64,000 nt of DNA, taken from contig DJEN01000050.1 of assembly GCA_002431345.1 (NCBI GenBank), positions 1-64,000 of the forward strand. The letters are read 5' to 3'. Numbering within the stretch: position 1 is the first letter of the stretch; each line of letters opens with the position of its first letter. Source of the DNA: Megasphaera sp. UBA5897 (GTDB lineage: Bacteria > Bacillota > Negativicutes > Veillonellales > Megasphaeraceae). Below are positions 27,285-36,714 of the stretch, piece after piece. The notes beneath the pieces are model-generated. The model saw only the letters and a program-made list of their open reading frames with translations. It did not search any database and had not been told where the DNA came from. A program made the translations under genes and the position numbers.

Positions 27285-27559
27285 ATGAATTAGAAGAAGT
27301 ATATGTCGTTACAGCTACAGATGATAATGGCAACGAAGTAGAATACCAAGAAGTACAGCGTATTGACATAGACGGCAAGACATTTTCTCTTCTTGTCGAA
27401 TTATGTGAAGACGGCTGTGACTGTGAAGGTGATGCGATTATTGCCCGTATCGATAAAGAAAACGGGGAAGATGTATATGTAGCACCTACGGATGAAGAAT
27501 TTGAAGCAGCTAATCAAAAATTTGATGAATTAGCAGCTGCCAGCGCAGCAGAAGAATAA
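27269..27559 (+). CDS. DUF1292 protein (YrzB-like)
   Basis: A 96-residue, strongly acidic protein of the DUF1292 family, identified by its pattern (VTATDDNGNEVEYQEVQRID, FSLLVELCEDG, GDAIIARID, FEAANQKFDELA) and by its place after ruvX, the standard Firmicute order alaS-ireB-ruvX-yrzB. The ATG at 27269 follows CAAGGAGG inside the end of ruvX. The family's function is unknown. Confidence 0.88.
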   Translation: MADEMNELEEVYVVTATDDNGNEVEYQEVQRIDIDGKTFSLLVELCEDGCDCEGDAIIARIDKENGEDVYVAPTDEEFEAANQKFDELAAASAAEE

Positions 27560-27573
27560 GCCCGTAAGATAAC

Positions 27574-27620
27574 GAAAAAAGGACTGTCGCATTAGAGTAT
27601 CTATATGCACAGTCCTTTTT
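27574..27620 (+). terminator. Terminator after the alaS operon
   Basis: AAAAGGACTGT pairs with ACAGTCCTTTT; the loop is about 22 nt; T run follows. Confidence 0.82.
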
Positions 27621-27639
27621 GTATGGAAAAGAGGAGTCT

Positions 27640-28533
27640 ATGGAATTACCAACAATACAAGAATTAAAAAACTTCATTATTTATAGTAAATACCGTAACT
27701 TTACGGCGGCTGCCAACGCAGCCAATATTACGCAGTCTGCTTTCAGCACGCAAATGAAGAAGCTGGAAGATATCGTTGGCGTATGCCTCATTGAACGTTC
27801 CAACAAAGGCAGCCATTTGACTCCGGATGGAGAAGTGTTTTATGAAAAAGTATCCCATATCCTCAGTGATTTGGAAGGAACGATTTTAGACTTGCAGGGC
27901 CGCCACGGCCAGGTACAGTCTTTGGCTGTAGGAATTATGCTGTCCTTGGGAGATGTCCATATGAACCGGCATATCGCGTATTTTCAAAAGCATCATAATG
28001 AAGCTTCGTTTCGCGTATACAATCTGGAATTTCGTGAACTGCTGCAATGGCTGAAAGAAGATAAGCTGGATATCGTGTCGCTGTTTTATTTGCCGACAGT
28101 CGATTTGAGTGCGTATGAAAAAGTGTTTTTTGGTGAAGAAACGTTTATTTATTATGGCCCTAATATGGAACTATCGAGTAACAGCGTAACCGCTCAATTT
28201 GCAGCTGCTCAGCCTTTGGCGCAGTATTCACCGCAGTACGTCATGAATTCCTATATTAATGAGTATTTTACGAAAAACAACTGTCCGCCTGCCAAGACGC
28301 AGGCTTGGTTTTCTACGCCGTATGCAATCATGAATTACTGCCAGCAAAACCGCATTGGGGCTTTACTGCCAAAACGGTTTCTGTCTGCCATGGGGGTCAT
28401 CGGCGGTTATGCCGAATTAAAGCCGATCCTGCAGATTCCCTGCTGTTTAGTGTATAAAAAAGAAAATCCCAAATATAAAACAATTCAAATTTTTATTGAT
28501 TATATGCGCCAAGTTTATCATTTAAAAAAGTAA
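27640..28533 (+). CDS. LysR-family transcriptional regulator
   Basis: Start at ATG 27640 after AGAGGAGTCT; a TTG 7 codons upstream lies in the preceding terminator. 297 residues. The N-terminal winged HTH (about 5-65) has FTAAANAANITQSAFSTQMKKLE and the rest is the LysR substrate-binding domain (about 90-290), rather divergent. The target is not visible; the MFS transporter 116 bases downstream on the same strand is a candidate, though a terminator separates them. Confidence 0.9.
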   Translation: MELPTIQELKNFIIYSKYRNFTAAANAANITQSAFSTQMKKLEDIVGVCLIERSNKGSHLTPDGEVFYEKVSHILSDLEGTILDLQGRHGQVQSLAVGIMLSLGDVHMNRHIAYFQKHHNEASFRVYNLEFRELLQWLKEDKLDIVSLFYLPTVDLSAYEKVFFGEETFIYYGPNMELSSNSVTAQFAAAQPLAQYSPQYVMNSYINEYFTKNNCPPAKTQAWFSTPYAIMNYCQQNRIGALLPKRFLSAMGVIGGYAELKPILQIPCCLVYKKENPKYKTIQIFIDYMRQVYHLKK

Positions 28534-28545
28534 TCATATATCCGT

Positions 28546-28584
28546 CCAGCCATCGTTTTAAATGATGACTGGTATCTTTTTTTT
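28546..28584 (+). terminator. Terminator after the LysR gene
   Basis: CCAGCCATC and GATGACTGG pair with one mismatch and are followed by TATC and T8. Confidence 0.7.
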
Positions 28585-28649
28585 CCATTATACAAACTGC
28601 TTTTGCTGGTGTAAAATCTGTTTTGCTAGTGAAAGGAGCATGATAAAAG

Positions 28650-29873
28650 ATGTCGGAACAATCTTCGTTGTGGAATAAAGATTTTCTACTCGATACGGGA
28701 ATCAATTTTGTTGTATATCTTATTTATTATTTATTAATGGTTATTATTGCTGTTGTTGCCAAAGATGAACTGCATGCCTCGCTGGGCGAAGCAGGACTGG
28801 CTTCGGGAATTTTTATTGTAGGTACGCTGCTGGCACGGCTGCAGCTGGGAAAAGCCATTGAATTATACGGACGCAAACGTTCTTTATATTGCGGCATTGT
28901 AATGTATCTGGTTACAACGCTATTATATTTTTATATTCCGAACTTATCCATCCTCTATGGCATCCGCTTTTTTAACGGCATGGCGTATGGGATTGTATCG
29001 ACGGCTACCAATACGATTGTTGCCTCCTGTATTCCGCAGAATAAACGAGGCGAAGGAATCAACTATTATGGCCTAAGCACCAGCTTGGCTGCTGCTATCG
29101 GGCCATTCCTGGGGATGTTCCTGATTATGGTAACTAACTTCCGCTTTATCGTTACCTTCTGTTCCATTCTCGTCGTGCTGTGCATGATTGGCTGTGTATT
29201 CCTTCATATTGACGAAATGGACTTGACTATAGAACAAGCCACGAAAATGAAAGCCATGACGCTCAACAACTACGTCGAATACCGCGGTTTCGCTATTTCA
29301 GCAATTGGCTTTTTGATGGGCTTTGCCTATTCCAGTGTCTTGTCTTTTCTGGCTGCCTATGCACGGGAAATACATCTCGTCCAGGCTGGTACTTTTTTCT
29401 TCGTCGTCTATGCCGTTGTCATTACGATGACACGTCCATTGACCGGCGTTATCTTTGATAAAAAAGGAGAAAACTACGTATTGTATCCGTGTTATCTTTG
29501 CTTAGCTGTTGGCCTGTATCTCCTTCATATTACAGGTTCTTCTTGGCAGTTGCTGCTGGCTGGTGTATTTGTCGGGCTTGGCTATGGTACGTTTATGTCC
29601 AATGGACAAGCTGTCTGCATCAAATTGACACCGCCGTATCGTGTCAGCGTAGCGCTTTCCACGTATTTTGTTGCGTTGGATTTGGGCATTGGCGTCGGCC
29701 CATATGTCTTAGGCAGCTTGCACGGCGTATTGACATTCCCGCAGCTGTACGCGGTAGCAGCTGTCATTGCGGTTGTTTGCTTCTTCCTATACTATTTCTT
29801 CTACGGAAGAAAAATCAAGTACATCAACCGCGCTGTCCATATGCAGCAATTTAACCCGGAAAATGATATGTAG
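28650..29873 (+). CDS. MFS transporter
   Basis: A 407-residue membrane protein with about 12 hydrophobic segments. The motif between TM2 and TM3 is AIELYGRKRSLYCG (MFS motif A-like), and a central loop (EQATKMKAMTLNN) separates the two six-helix halves. It looks like the drug/efflux or YfcJ/YhhS-like branch; no substrate can be assigned. Ribosome site GAAAGGAG upstream. It stands alone between two terminators and next to a LysR regulator. Confidence 0.87.
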   Translation: MSEQSSLWNKDFLLDTGINFVVYLIYYLLMVIIAVVAKDELHASLGEAGLASGIFIVGTLLARLQLGKAIELYGRKRSLYCGIVMYLVTTLLYFYIPNLSILYGIRFFNGMAYGIVSTATNTIVASCIPQNKRGEGINYYGLSTSLAAAIGPFLGMFLIMVTNFRFIVTFCSILVVLCMIGCVFLHIDEMDLTIEQATKMKAMTLNNYVEYRGFAISAIGFLMGFAYSSVLSFLAAYAREIHLVQAGTFFFVVYAVVITMTRPLTGVIFDKKGENYVLYPCYLCLAVGLYLLHITGSSWQLLLAGVFVGLGYGTFMSNGQAVCIKLTPPYRVSVALSTYFVALDLGIGVGPYVLGSLHGVLTFPQLYAVAAVIAVVCFFLYYFFYGRKIKYINRAVHMQQFNPENDM

Positions 29874-29890
29874 CTCCTGCTGTACACTGT

Positions 29891-29932
29891 AAGAGTACTG
29901 CATTCTTTTTTAAGAGTGCAGTACTCTTTTTG
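29891..29932 (+). terminator. Terminator after the MFS gene
   Basis: AGAGTACTGCATTCTT pairs with AAGAGTGCAGTACTCT and is followed by TTTTTG. Confidence 0.85.
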
Positions 29933-29963
29933 TATACGATGGGATATACATTCTCCAAGCGTA

Positions 29964-29992
29964 TTGACGAAACTGGACAAAACCCGTATAGT
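29964..29992 (+). promoter_or_regulatory. Promoter of the superoxide reductase gene
   Basis: TTGACG (29964-29969), 17 bp spacer, TATAGT (29987-29992). Confidence 0.7.
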
Positions 29993-30043
29993 GAAAATAT
30001 AGAAAAACGTTGTGCATGATATTGGGAATAGGAGGTATACCGC

Positions 30044-30427
30044 ATGAAAACAATAACCGTATATGGATGCCAAGAAGAAAAACGAGTATGGATAGGACTG
30101 GGAAATATGGCAGATACAATCGTTATGAACGGCATATCCTGGTCGGCTTTGAAAGCAGGTGCTGTCGATGCAGCTAAAGAAAAACATGTTCCTGCCGTGA
30201 CAAGGCAGGGAACTGCGCTGACTGTGACGGTAGGCTCAATGATCCATCCCATGGAAGAAAAACACTATATTGAATGGATTGCCGTTGTAACAGATACGCA
30301 AATTGATGTACGCTATCTGCAGCCTGGCGAAGAACCGCAAGCGGCATTTACCGTGCAGGGCCCGGGTGAAGTCTATGCATACTGCAATCTGCATGGACTG
30401 TGGAAAGCGGCTATACCGGATGCCTGA
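30044..30427 (+). CDS. Superoxide reductase (desulfoferrodoxin family) with degenerate N-terminal domain
   Basis: 127 residues. All residues of the catalytic iron centre are present: E46-K47-H48 in AAKEKHVP, H68 and H74 in HPMEEKHYIEW, and C113 and H116 in YCNLHGLWK. It reduces superoxide to peroxide without making oxygen, a common defence in anaerobes. The N-terminal desulforedoxin part aligns with that of desulfoferrodoxin, but only one (C9) of the four iron-binding cysteines remains, so it should hold a single Fe site, like class III enzymes such as that of Treponema. Its own promoter precedes it. Confidence 0.9.
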   Translation: MKTITVYGCQEEKRVWIGLGNMADTIVMNGISWSALKAGAVDAAKEKHVPAVTRQGTALTVTVGSMIHPMEEKHYIEWIAVVTDTQIDVRYLQPGEEPQAAFTVQGPGEVYAYCNLHGLWKAAIPDA

Positions 30428-30626
30428 CAGCGCATATTTTCATACCGTGCGTTTGAAAAAAAAGCCAAGTATGCGGCAGTTTTGGGGCAAAAGATATAAT
30501 TTTTTCAAATAATTGAAATTCGCAGAAGGAAATCCCGTTCTTTTGTGGAATACTATATATATAAGGGAAGTGAAGGTAGAAATCAACTGTTCTATTGAGC
30601 TCCCCCATGAAAGGAAGGGATGTTTT

Positions 30627-31151
30627 ATGGTAACCGTCGTTAGAGGTAAGAATTTAGAAATTACATCGGCTTTGAAAGATCATGTATTGAAACAAGAAAA
30701 GAAAGTTACAAAGTATTTTGACAATGAAGTAAATGTACAGGCTCTCCTTTCTGTAGAAAAAGATCGCAAAATTGCTGAAATTACGTTGAAAGTAGACGGC
30801 GTCGTTCTCCGTGGCGTAGAAGCCAATGCCGATATGTACGCAGCTATTGATTTAGTCTATGATAAACTGGTTCGCCAGATTCATAAATATAAAACCAAAA
30901 TTGCCCGCCGCATGAAGGCTGGCGAATTCAATGCTGCATTAGTCGAAGGTCCGGCAGATGCGGAAGAAAAATTCGAAGTAGCGCGCACTAAAAAATTTGC
31001 GGCCCGCCCCATGGACGTAGAAGAAGCTATCTTGCAGATGAACCTCGTAGGACATGATTTCTTCGTATTCCTCAACGCAGAAACCGATACGATCAATGTC
31101 GTATACAAACGGAAACACGGCAAATATGGTTTGATTGAACCGGAATACTAA
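30627..31151 (+). CDS. hpf: Ribosome hibernation promoting factor, long form
   Basis: Start at ATG 30627 after AAAGGAAGGGATG gives 174 residues; the frame is open 38 codons upstream but without a ribosome site and with no family similarity. The N-terminal RaiA/HPF domain (about 1-100, VRGKNLEITSALKDHVLKQE) binds the decoding site; the C-terminal domain (MDVEEAILQMNLVGHDFFVF ... HGKYGLIEPEY) dimerises to build 100S ribosomes. The linked two-domain form is standard in Firmicutes. A symmetrical terminator follows. Confidence 0.93.
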   Translation: MVTVVRGKNLEITSALKDHVLKQEKKVTKYFDNEVNVQALLSVEKDRKIAEITLKVDGVVLRGVEANADMYAAIDLVYDKLVRQIHKYKTKIARRMKAGEFNAALVEGPADAEEKFEVARTKKFAARPMDVEEAILQMNLVGHDFFVFLNAETDTINVVYKRKHGKYGLIEPEY

Positions 31152-31190
31152 GTACCTGCAAAATGACAACTGAATAGAATGCAACATACG

Positions 31191-31229
31191 AAAAGGACGA
31201 TGCAGGCAACGTTTGCATCGTCCTTTTTG
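31191..31229 (+). terminator. Bidirectional terminator between hpf and the exonuclease III gene
   Basis: AAAAGGACGATGCA pairs with TGCATCGTCCTTTT; T run on the plus strand and A run on the other side serve both convergent genes. Confidence 0.88.
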
Positions 31230-31244
31230 ATGAGCATCAAGTCG

Positions 31245-31997
31245 TTATTTCAATACCAGGCCAACCGGGCAATGGTCGCTGCCTGTAATATCTGTATAGA
31301 TGTGGGCTTCGGCGAGTTTGTCGTCGAGGGAGGCTGACGTAATGAAATAGTCAATGCGCCATCCGGCGTTGTTTTGACGGGCTTTGAAACGGTAGCTCCA
31401 CCAGGAATATACGCCTGTTGTATCCGGGTAGAAATACCGCCACGTATCGGTAAAGCCTGCCTGCAGGAGCTGTGTCATTTTTTGGCGTTCTTCGTCGGAA
31501 AAACCGGCGTTTTTGCGGTTGGTTTTCGGATTTTTCAAGTCGATTTCTTCATGGGCTACGTTGAGGTCGCCGCAGAGGATGACTGGCTTTTTGGTGTTGA
31601 GAGCCTGCAGGTAGGCACGGAAATCGTCTTCCCACTGCATGCGGTAGGGGAGACGGGCCAGTTCGTTTTGGCTGTTGGGCGTATAGCAGGTAATGAAATA
31701 AAAATCAGCAAATTCCAAGGTGATGAGCCGCCCTTCATGGTCGTGGGCGTCAATGCCCATGCCGTAGGATACGGCAAGCGGATGCTGCCGTGTAAATATG
31801 GCTGTGCCGCTGTACCCTTTTTTATCGGCGTAATTCCAATATTGTTCATAGCCGGGAAGTTCCAATTCGATTTGTCCTTTTTGCAGTTTGGTTTCCTGCA
31901 GGCAGAAAATATCGGCGTCCAACGCACGGAAGGTATCCATAAATCCTTTTTTCATAGCGGCGCGGAGACCGTTGACGTTCCAAGAAATACATTTCAT
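31245..31997 (-). CDS. xth: AP endonuclease / exodeoxyribonuclease III
   Basis: A 250-residue EEP-fold nuclease: N-terminal SWNVNGLRAA, catalytic Glu in CLQETKLQ, GDLNVAHEEIDL, the GVYSWWSYRF loop and C-terminal GSDHCPVGL with the catalytic Asp-His pair. It cuts DNA at abasic sites in base-excision repair. Convergent with hpf and divergent from pgm. The best relative is ExoA of B. subtilis; the symbol xth is used for the family. Confidence 0.95.
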   Translation of the reverse strand: MKCISWNVNGLRAAMKKGFMDTFRALDADIFCLQETKLQKGQIELELPGYEQYWNYADKKGYSGTAIFTRQHPLAVSYGMGIDAHDHEGRLITLEFADFYFITCYTPNSQNELARLPYRMQWEDDFRAYLQALNTKKPVILCGDLNVAHEEIDLKNPKTNRKNAGFSDEERQKMTQLLQAGFTDTWRYFYPDTTGVYSWWSYRFKARQNNAGWRIDYFITSASLDDKLAEAHIYTDITGSDHCPVGLVLK

Positions 31998-32164
31998 ACG
32001 AATCAGCTTCTTTCTTTTTTTGATTTACTGTTATAATGCTAAATTTTTTGTTATAATAAAAGCAAAATATTATTTTGATATAGTATAGCATAATTTCTAC
32101 GCATACGTGTATGTTATTGTATAGAAAAGAACCATACTTGTCAAAACAGGAACAGGTGATACGA

Positions 32165-33802
32165 ATGGCAGTACATGAACTTGCAGGAACAAAAGTGCGA
32201 AAGGAAGATTATATTGATTTACAGGCTATAGCCAAGCAGTATGCAAATACGCATCCTGATGTCAGCAAGCCGCAGCAGCAAGTACGGTTTGGCACGTCGG
32301 GCCATCGCGGCCAGGCAGGAAACGGCAGTTTTACGGCAGACCATGTCGCAGCCATTGCCCAGGCTGTCTGCAATTTCCGCAAACAGTTTGGCGCAGAAGG
32401 CCCGCTGTTTGTCGGCGAAGATACGCATTATTTATCTAAGCTGGCCTATGAAACTGTATTAGGTGTTTTGGCTGCCAATGGTGTTACTGCCTATGTAGAC
32501 AGCGAAGGCGATTTTGTCCCGACACCGTCTGTATCGCGGGCTATTTTGCGGTATAACGAAGGACGTACGGAAAAACTGGCTGACGGTTTGATTATTACAC
32601 CGTCCCACAATCCGCCTGAACACGGCGGCATCAAATACAATCCGATTACAGGCGGCCCAGCTGAATCAGATATTACGAAAGCCATTGAAACGGAAGCCAA
32701 TCGACTGCTGGCTGCAGGGAATACAGAGGTAAAACAAATTGCCTATGCAGATGCCAAAGCAGGAACATTTGTCGTGCCGTATGATTATAAAGGCATGTAT
32801 GTAGCAGAACTGGATTCGATTATTGATATGGATGTGATTCGCGACGCACATTTGCGTATTTTGGTGAATGCGTTGGGTGGCTCCGGCATGAATTACTGGC
32901 ACCGCATTGCGGAAGTATATCACATTGATATTGATTTTGTAAATGATACATACGACCCGCAGTTTACGTTCATGAATTATGACCATGACGGCAAGGTGCG
33001 GATGGACTGCTCGTCGGCGTATGTCATGTCAGCAGTGACAAACAGCAAGGAACGGTATGATTTAATTCTGGCCAACGACCCGGACTATGACCGGTTTGGC
33101 ATTGTATCAGGCGCACAAGGCATGATTTCTGCCAATGCCTATTTGACGGTAGCGGCCCATTATTTAATGACGCACCGTAATTTTAAAGGCCGCGGCATTG
33201 CCAAGACCGTTGTCACGACGGATATGCTGGCCCGCGCAGCAAAAAAACTGGGGATTCCCTGCTATGAAGTACCTGTAGGATTTAAGTATTTTGGCTCCTT
33301 GTATACGGAAGGGAAAATTGCCTTTTCTGGAGAAGAAAGTGCTGGCGGTTCTTTTGTTGCCAAAGACGGCAGTGTGTGGACGACGGATAAAGACGGTATG
33401 ATTATGTGCTTGCTGGCAGCAGAAATCAAAGCTGTAACCGGCAAATCACCGATTGACTATTATAATGATTTATGCGAAACCTTAGGACGGCCGTATACGA
33501 TGCGCAGCGATGCACCGGCTACGTTGGAAGAAAAGGCGAAGATAAGCGCGCTGACTGCAGCCGATGTGACAGAAAAAAGTTTGTGCGGCAGTCCGATTAC
33601 GGCTGTCTTGTCACAGTCTCCGTACGGTTCGTTTGCCATTGGCGGCGTCAAAATCGCGACTGAAAACGGCTGGGTAGCAGCCAGACCGTCCGGTACAGAA
33701 GATTTATACAAGCTGTATGCAGAAAGCTTTGTATCTGCCGATCAGGCCGACATGCTGCTGGAAGAAGGCAAAGCATTGATTTCTAAAGCACTGGCAAAAT
33801 AA
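32165..33802 (+). CDS. pgm: Phosphoglucomutase (alpha-D-glucose specific)
   Basis: Start at ATG 32165 (AGGTGATACGA upstream; an upstream open stretch of 18 codons lacks family similarity). 545 residues, matching E. coli Pgm in length and sequence. Motifs: FGTSGHRG, the phosphoserine loop TPSHNPPEHGGIKYN, metal-binding NDPDYDRFG, sugar-binding GEESAGGSF, and the phosphate-binding RPSGTEDLYK. It interconverts glucose 1- and 6-phosphate, feeding glycogen and nucleotide sugars for surface glycans. Confidence 0.95.
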   Translation: MAVHELAGTKVRKEDYIDLQAIAKQYANTHPDVSKPQQQVRFGTSGHRGQAGNGSFTADHVAAIAQAVCNFRKQFGAEGPLFVGEDTHYLSKLAYETVLGVLAANGVTAYVDSEGDFVPTPSVSRAILRYNEGRTEKLADGLIITPSHNPPEHGGIKYNPITGGPAESDITKAIETEANRLLAAGNTEVKQIAYADAKAGTFVVPYDYKGMYVAELDSIIDMDVIRDAHLRILVNALGGSGMNYWHRIAEVYHIDIDFVNDTYDPQFTFMNYDHDGKVRMDCSSAYVMSAVTNSKERYDLILANDPDYDRFGIVSGAQGMISANAYLTVAAHYLMTHRNFKGRGIAKTVVTTDMLARAAKKLGIPCYEVPVGFKYFGSLYTEGKIAFSGEESAGGSFVAKDGSVWTTDKDGMIMCLLAAEIKAVTGKSPIDYYNDLCETLGRPYTMRSDAPATLEEKAKISALTAADVTEKSLCGSPITAVLSQSPYGSFAIGGVKIATENGWVAARPSGTEDLYKLYAESFVSADQADMLLEEGKALISKALAK

Positions 33803-33890
33803 AGAAGACGCGAAACGGCAGATTTTTGTGTTTCTCGCAGGCTTTCCCGTAGAATTTATATACAAGCAGTGGAATTTTTTGTATTACCTA

Positions 33891-33899
33891 TGGTATAAT
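33891..33899 (+). promoter_or_regulatory. Extended -10 promoter before the ACT gene
   Basis: TGGTATAAT (TATAAT at 33894-33899), 41 bases before the ATG; -35 not clear. Confidence 0.5.
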
Positions 33900-33939
33900 A
33901 AACAGGCATGGAATTTGAATATAAAGGGGTGTATTATCC

Positions 33940-34212
33940 ATGAAAGTTGTTATTACGGTAGTCGGTGTGGACCGGACAGGTATCATTGCGGCTGTCAGCC
34001 AGATTATGGCTGAAAACAAGGTGAACATTTTGACAATCAACCAGGTCATTTTAGATGGGATTTTTAACATGGCCATGATTGTAGATTTGGACGAAGCATC
34101 CATTAGCTTGGATACATTGCAGGAATTGCTGAAAGCCAAAGGCGATGCACTCGGCGTTGAAATCAGAGCGCAAAACCGCAAAATCTTTGATGCCATGCAT
34201 CGTGTAGGGTAA
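33940..34212 (+). CDS. ACT domain protein (UPF0237)
   Basis: A 90-residue single ACT domain: [20 protein letters not shown] at the start and [12 protein letters not shown]; typical of the UPF0237/GcvR-like family, which binds small ligands such as amino acids. It is always found next to UPF0210 in many Firmicutes and lies 11 bases before it here, so the two probably work together, perhaps with the ACT domain as sensor. Function unknown. Confidence 0.9.
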   Translation: MKVVITVVGVDRTGIIAAVSQIMAENKVNILTINQVILDGIFNMAMIVDLDEASISLDTLQELLKAKGDALGVEIRAQNRKIFDAMHRVG

Positions 34213-34223
34213 GGAGACGTATC

Positions 34224-35582
34224 ATGCTGACAATCCAAGATGTACTTGAAACGAATCAAATGATTCAAAAAAATAATCTGGACGTCCGCACCATTACGAT
34301 GGGGATTAGTCTTCTTGACTGCTGTTCCAGTGACGGCAAAACATTGTGCCGTAATATTTATGATAAAATCACATCTTATGGGGAACATCTCGTAGATACA
34401 GGCAATGCGATTGGGGCAGAATTTGGCGTGCCGATTATCAACAAACGCGTATCGGTTACGCCTATCAGCCTGGTTGCAGGAGCCAGTGATTTGAAAAATT
34501 ATGTAGAAGTCGCTAAAACGCTTGACAAAGCGGCGAAAGAAATCGGTATTGATTTTATTGGCGGATTTTCTGCGCTGGTTGAACGGGGATTTACAGACGG
34601 TGACCGCCGTTTGATTGATTCCATTGCAGAAAGTCTGGCCTGCACGGATTTGGTATGCAGTTCTGTTGCTGTCGGCTCGACTAAAGCCGGCATCAATATG
34701 GATGCCGTAGCAGAAATGGGCCGTGTCTGCAAAGACTTGGCAGATCTTACAAAAGAACAGGATGCCTTGGGCTGTGCAAAATTAGTTGTCTTTTCGAATG
34801 CTGTCGAAGACAATCCGTTTATGGCCGGCGCATTTCATGGCGTGACAAACGGAGATTCCTGCGTCAGCGTTGGCGTCAGCGGCCCTGGCGTCGTCAAAAA
34901 AGCCTTGGAAAACGTGAAAGGGCAGCCTTTTGACGTAGTTGCAGAAACGATTAAAAAGACGGCATTCAAAATTACCCGTGTCGGCCAGCTGGTTGCGATG
35001 GAAGCTTCCAAACGCCTGCATGTGCCTTTTGGTATTATCGATTTGTCGCTGGCGCCGACGCCGGCAGTCGGTGACAGTGTAGCAGCGATTTTGGAAGAAA
35101 TGGGCTTGGAAAGCTGCGGAGCCCATGGCACGACAGCTGCTTTGGCATTGTTAAACGATGCTGTTAAAAAAGGCGGTCTGATGGCGTCTTCTCGTGTCGG
35201 TGGCTTGTCCGGTGCTTTCATTCCTGTTAGTGAAGACAAGGGCATGCTGGAAGCAGTAGGCCGCGGCAGCCTCAGTTTGGAAAAACTGGAAGCCATGACG
35301 TGTGTCTGCTCTGTCGGCCTGGATATGATTGCGATTCCGGGCAATACATCCGCTGCGACTATTTCGGCTATTATTGCAGATGAAGCAGCGATTGGAATGA
35401 TTAATAACAAAACCACAGCCGTCCGCGTCATTCCGGTTCCGGGAAAAGACGTAGGCGATACGGTTGAATTTGGCGGCTTGTTGGGCTATTGCCCGATTAT
35501 CAACGTCAATACATATAAATCAGATGCCTTTATTGCGCGCGGCGGCCGGATTCCGGCACCGATGCGCAGCTTGACCAACTAA
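34224..35582 (+). CDS. UPF0210 / DUF711 family protein (PFL-like)
   Basis: A 452-residue protein of the UPF0210 family: [21 protein letters not shown] at the start (first 20 residues typical), [61 protein letters not shown]. The fold is related to pyruvate formate-lyase-like barrels but the glycyl radical loop is not present, so no radical activity is implied. Paired with UPF0237. Function unknown. Confidence 0.88.
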   Translation: MLTIQDVLETNQMIQKNNLDVRTITMGISLLDCCSSDGKTLCRNIYDKITSYGEHLVDTGNAIGAEFGVPIINKRVSVTPISLVAGASDLKNYVEVAKTLDKAAKEIGIDFIGGFSALVERGFTDGDRRLIDSIAESLACTDLVCSSVAVGSTKAGINMDAVAEMGRVCKDLADLTKEQDALGCAKLVVFSNAVEDNPFMAGAFHGVTNGDSCVSVGVSGPGVVKKALENVKGQPFDVVAETIKKTAFKITRVGQLVAMEASKRLHVPFGIIDLSLAPTPAVGDSVAAILEEMGLESCGAHGTTAALALLNDAVKKGGLMASSRVGGLSGAFIPVSEDKGMLEAVGRGSLSLEKLEAMTCVCSVGLDMIAIPGNTSAATISAIIADEAAIGMINNKTTAVRVIPVPGKDVGDTVEFGGLLGYCPIINVNTYKSDAFIARGGRIPAPMRSLTN

Positions 35583-35622
35583 TCGGCATTTGGTTACTTT
35601 TAATGGAAAGTAGGCGTGTGTT

Positions 35623-36675
35623 GTGCTTGAATATCTTGTACCGTTTGTGATTGCATTGATCGTCTCCTATGCGTTGACGCCCAGTGTCAAAAAACTGGCC
35701 ATCAAAGTAGGGGCTATTGACAGACCGAATGCCAGAAAGGTACATACTCATGTCATTCCGCGGTTAGGCGGGCTGGCTATCTATATTGGGTTTGTTGCGG
35801 CTGTAGTGGGAACGGCTATATTCTGCAATGTACCGATTCGTCATGATTTGCTTGGATTGCTGCTGGGATGCACGGCAATTGTCGCTTTAGGAATTTGGGA
35901 TGATATCTGCAATATTCCGGCGAAAGTGAAGCTGGTAGGGCAGATTATTGCCGCCGCAATTCCCGTTTCTTTTGGCATTCAAATTGAATGGCTGACGAAT
36001 CCCTTTGGTACGCTTGTCGTCCTGCCGGAAATTATTGCTGTGCCGCTTACCATTTTCTGGATTATCGGATTTACCAATACCGTAAATCTTATCGACGGGC
36101 TGGACGGACTGGCTGCAGGTGTTGCCTTCATTGCGTCTATTTCCATGTTTTTAATGGCCTATAATATGAATCAGGTATTGCCGGCAATGATTATTGTATC
36201 AATGGCCGGTGCTGCCTTGGGATTTTTGCAGTATAATTTTAATCCGGCAAAGATTTTTATGGGTGATACAGGCAGTATGCTGTTGGGGTATACGCTGTCT
36301 GTGGCAGCTGTGCTGGGATTGGTAAAGACTGCAGCGACTGTAGCTCTTGTCGTACCGGTTATCGCATTGGGTCTTCCTATTTTGGATACGTTGTTTGCGA
36401 TTATTCGTCGTAAGATGAGCGGCGTGCCTATTTTCCAACCTGATAAAGGCCATTTGCATCATCGCCTGCTGGCGTTGGGAATGACACAGAAGCAAGCTGT
36501 ACTGGTGATGTACTGCGTCAGTGTGCTGCTGGGCATTGTGGCACTTTTTGTAGCTAATGTAGGCTATAAAACGGGGATTGTGACTGTAGTAATCGTGCTG
36601 GCTGTCATCATTTATTCAGCGAAGCGTATTGGTATATTACGAAAAACAACGACGGATACTACTCACAAGAAATAA
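35623..36675 (+). CDS. Undecaprenyl-phosphate N-acetylhexosamine-1-phosphate transferase (WecA/TagO-like)
   Basis: A 350-residue integral membrane protein with about 10-11 hydrophobic segments. Motifs: DRPNARKVHTHVIPRLGG, NTVNLIDGLDGLAAG, FMGDTGSMLLGY and the WecA/TagO-type HLHHRL (MraY differs here). It loads GlcNAc-1-P onto undecaprenyl phosphate to start O-antigen, enterobacterial-type antigen or wall polymer synthesis. Start is GTG 35623. The gene for the UDP-GlcNAc 2-epimerase follows 39 bases later. In a diderm Firmicute the product is more likely an outer-surface glycan than teichoic acid. Confidence 0.9.
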   Translation: MLEYLVPFVIALIVSYALTPSVKKLAIKVGAIDRPNARKVHTHVIPRLGGLAIYIGFVAAVVGTAIFCNVPIRHDLLGLLLGCTAIVALGIWDDICNIPAKVKLVGQIIAAAIPVSFGIQIEWLTNPFGTLVVLPEIIAVPLTIFWIIGFTNTVNLIDGLDGLAAGVAFIASISMFLMAYNMNQVLPAMIIVSMAGAALGFLQYNFNPAKIFMGDTGSMLLGYTLSVAAVLGLVKTAATVALVVPVIALGLPILDTLFAIIRRKMSGVPIFQPDKGHLHHRLLALGMTQKQAVLVMYCVSVLLGIVALFVANVGYKTGIVTVVIVLAVIIYSAKRIGILRKTTTDTTHKK

Positions 36676-36714
36676 TGTGGGTAGTACCGTTTTTTTTCTT
36701 AGGAGGAATTAGGT

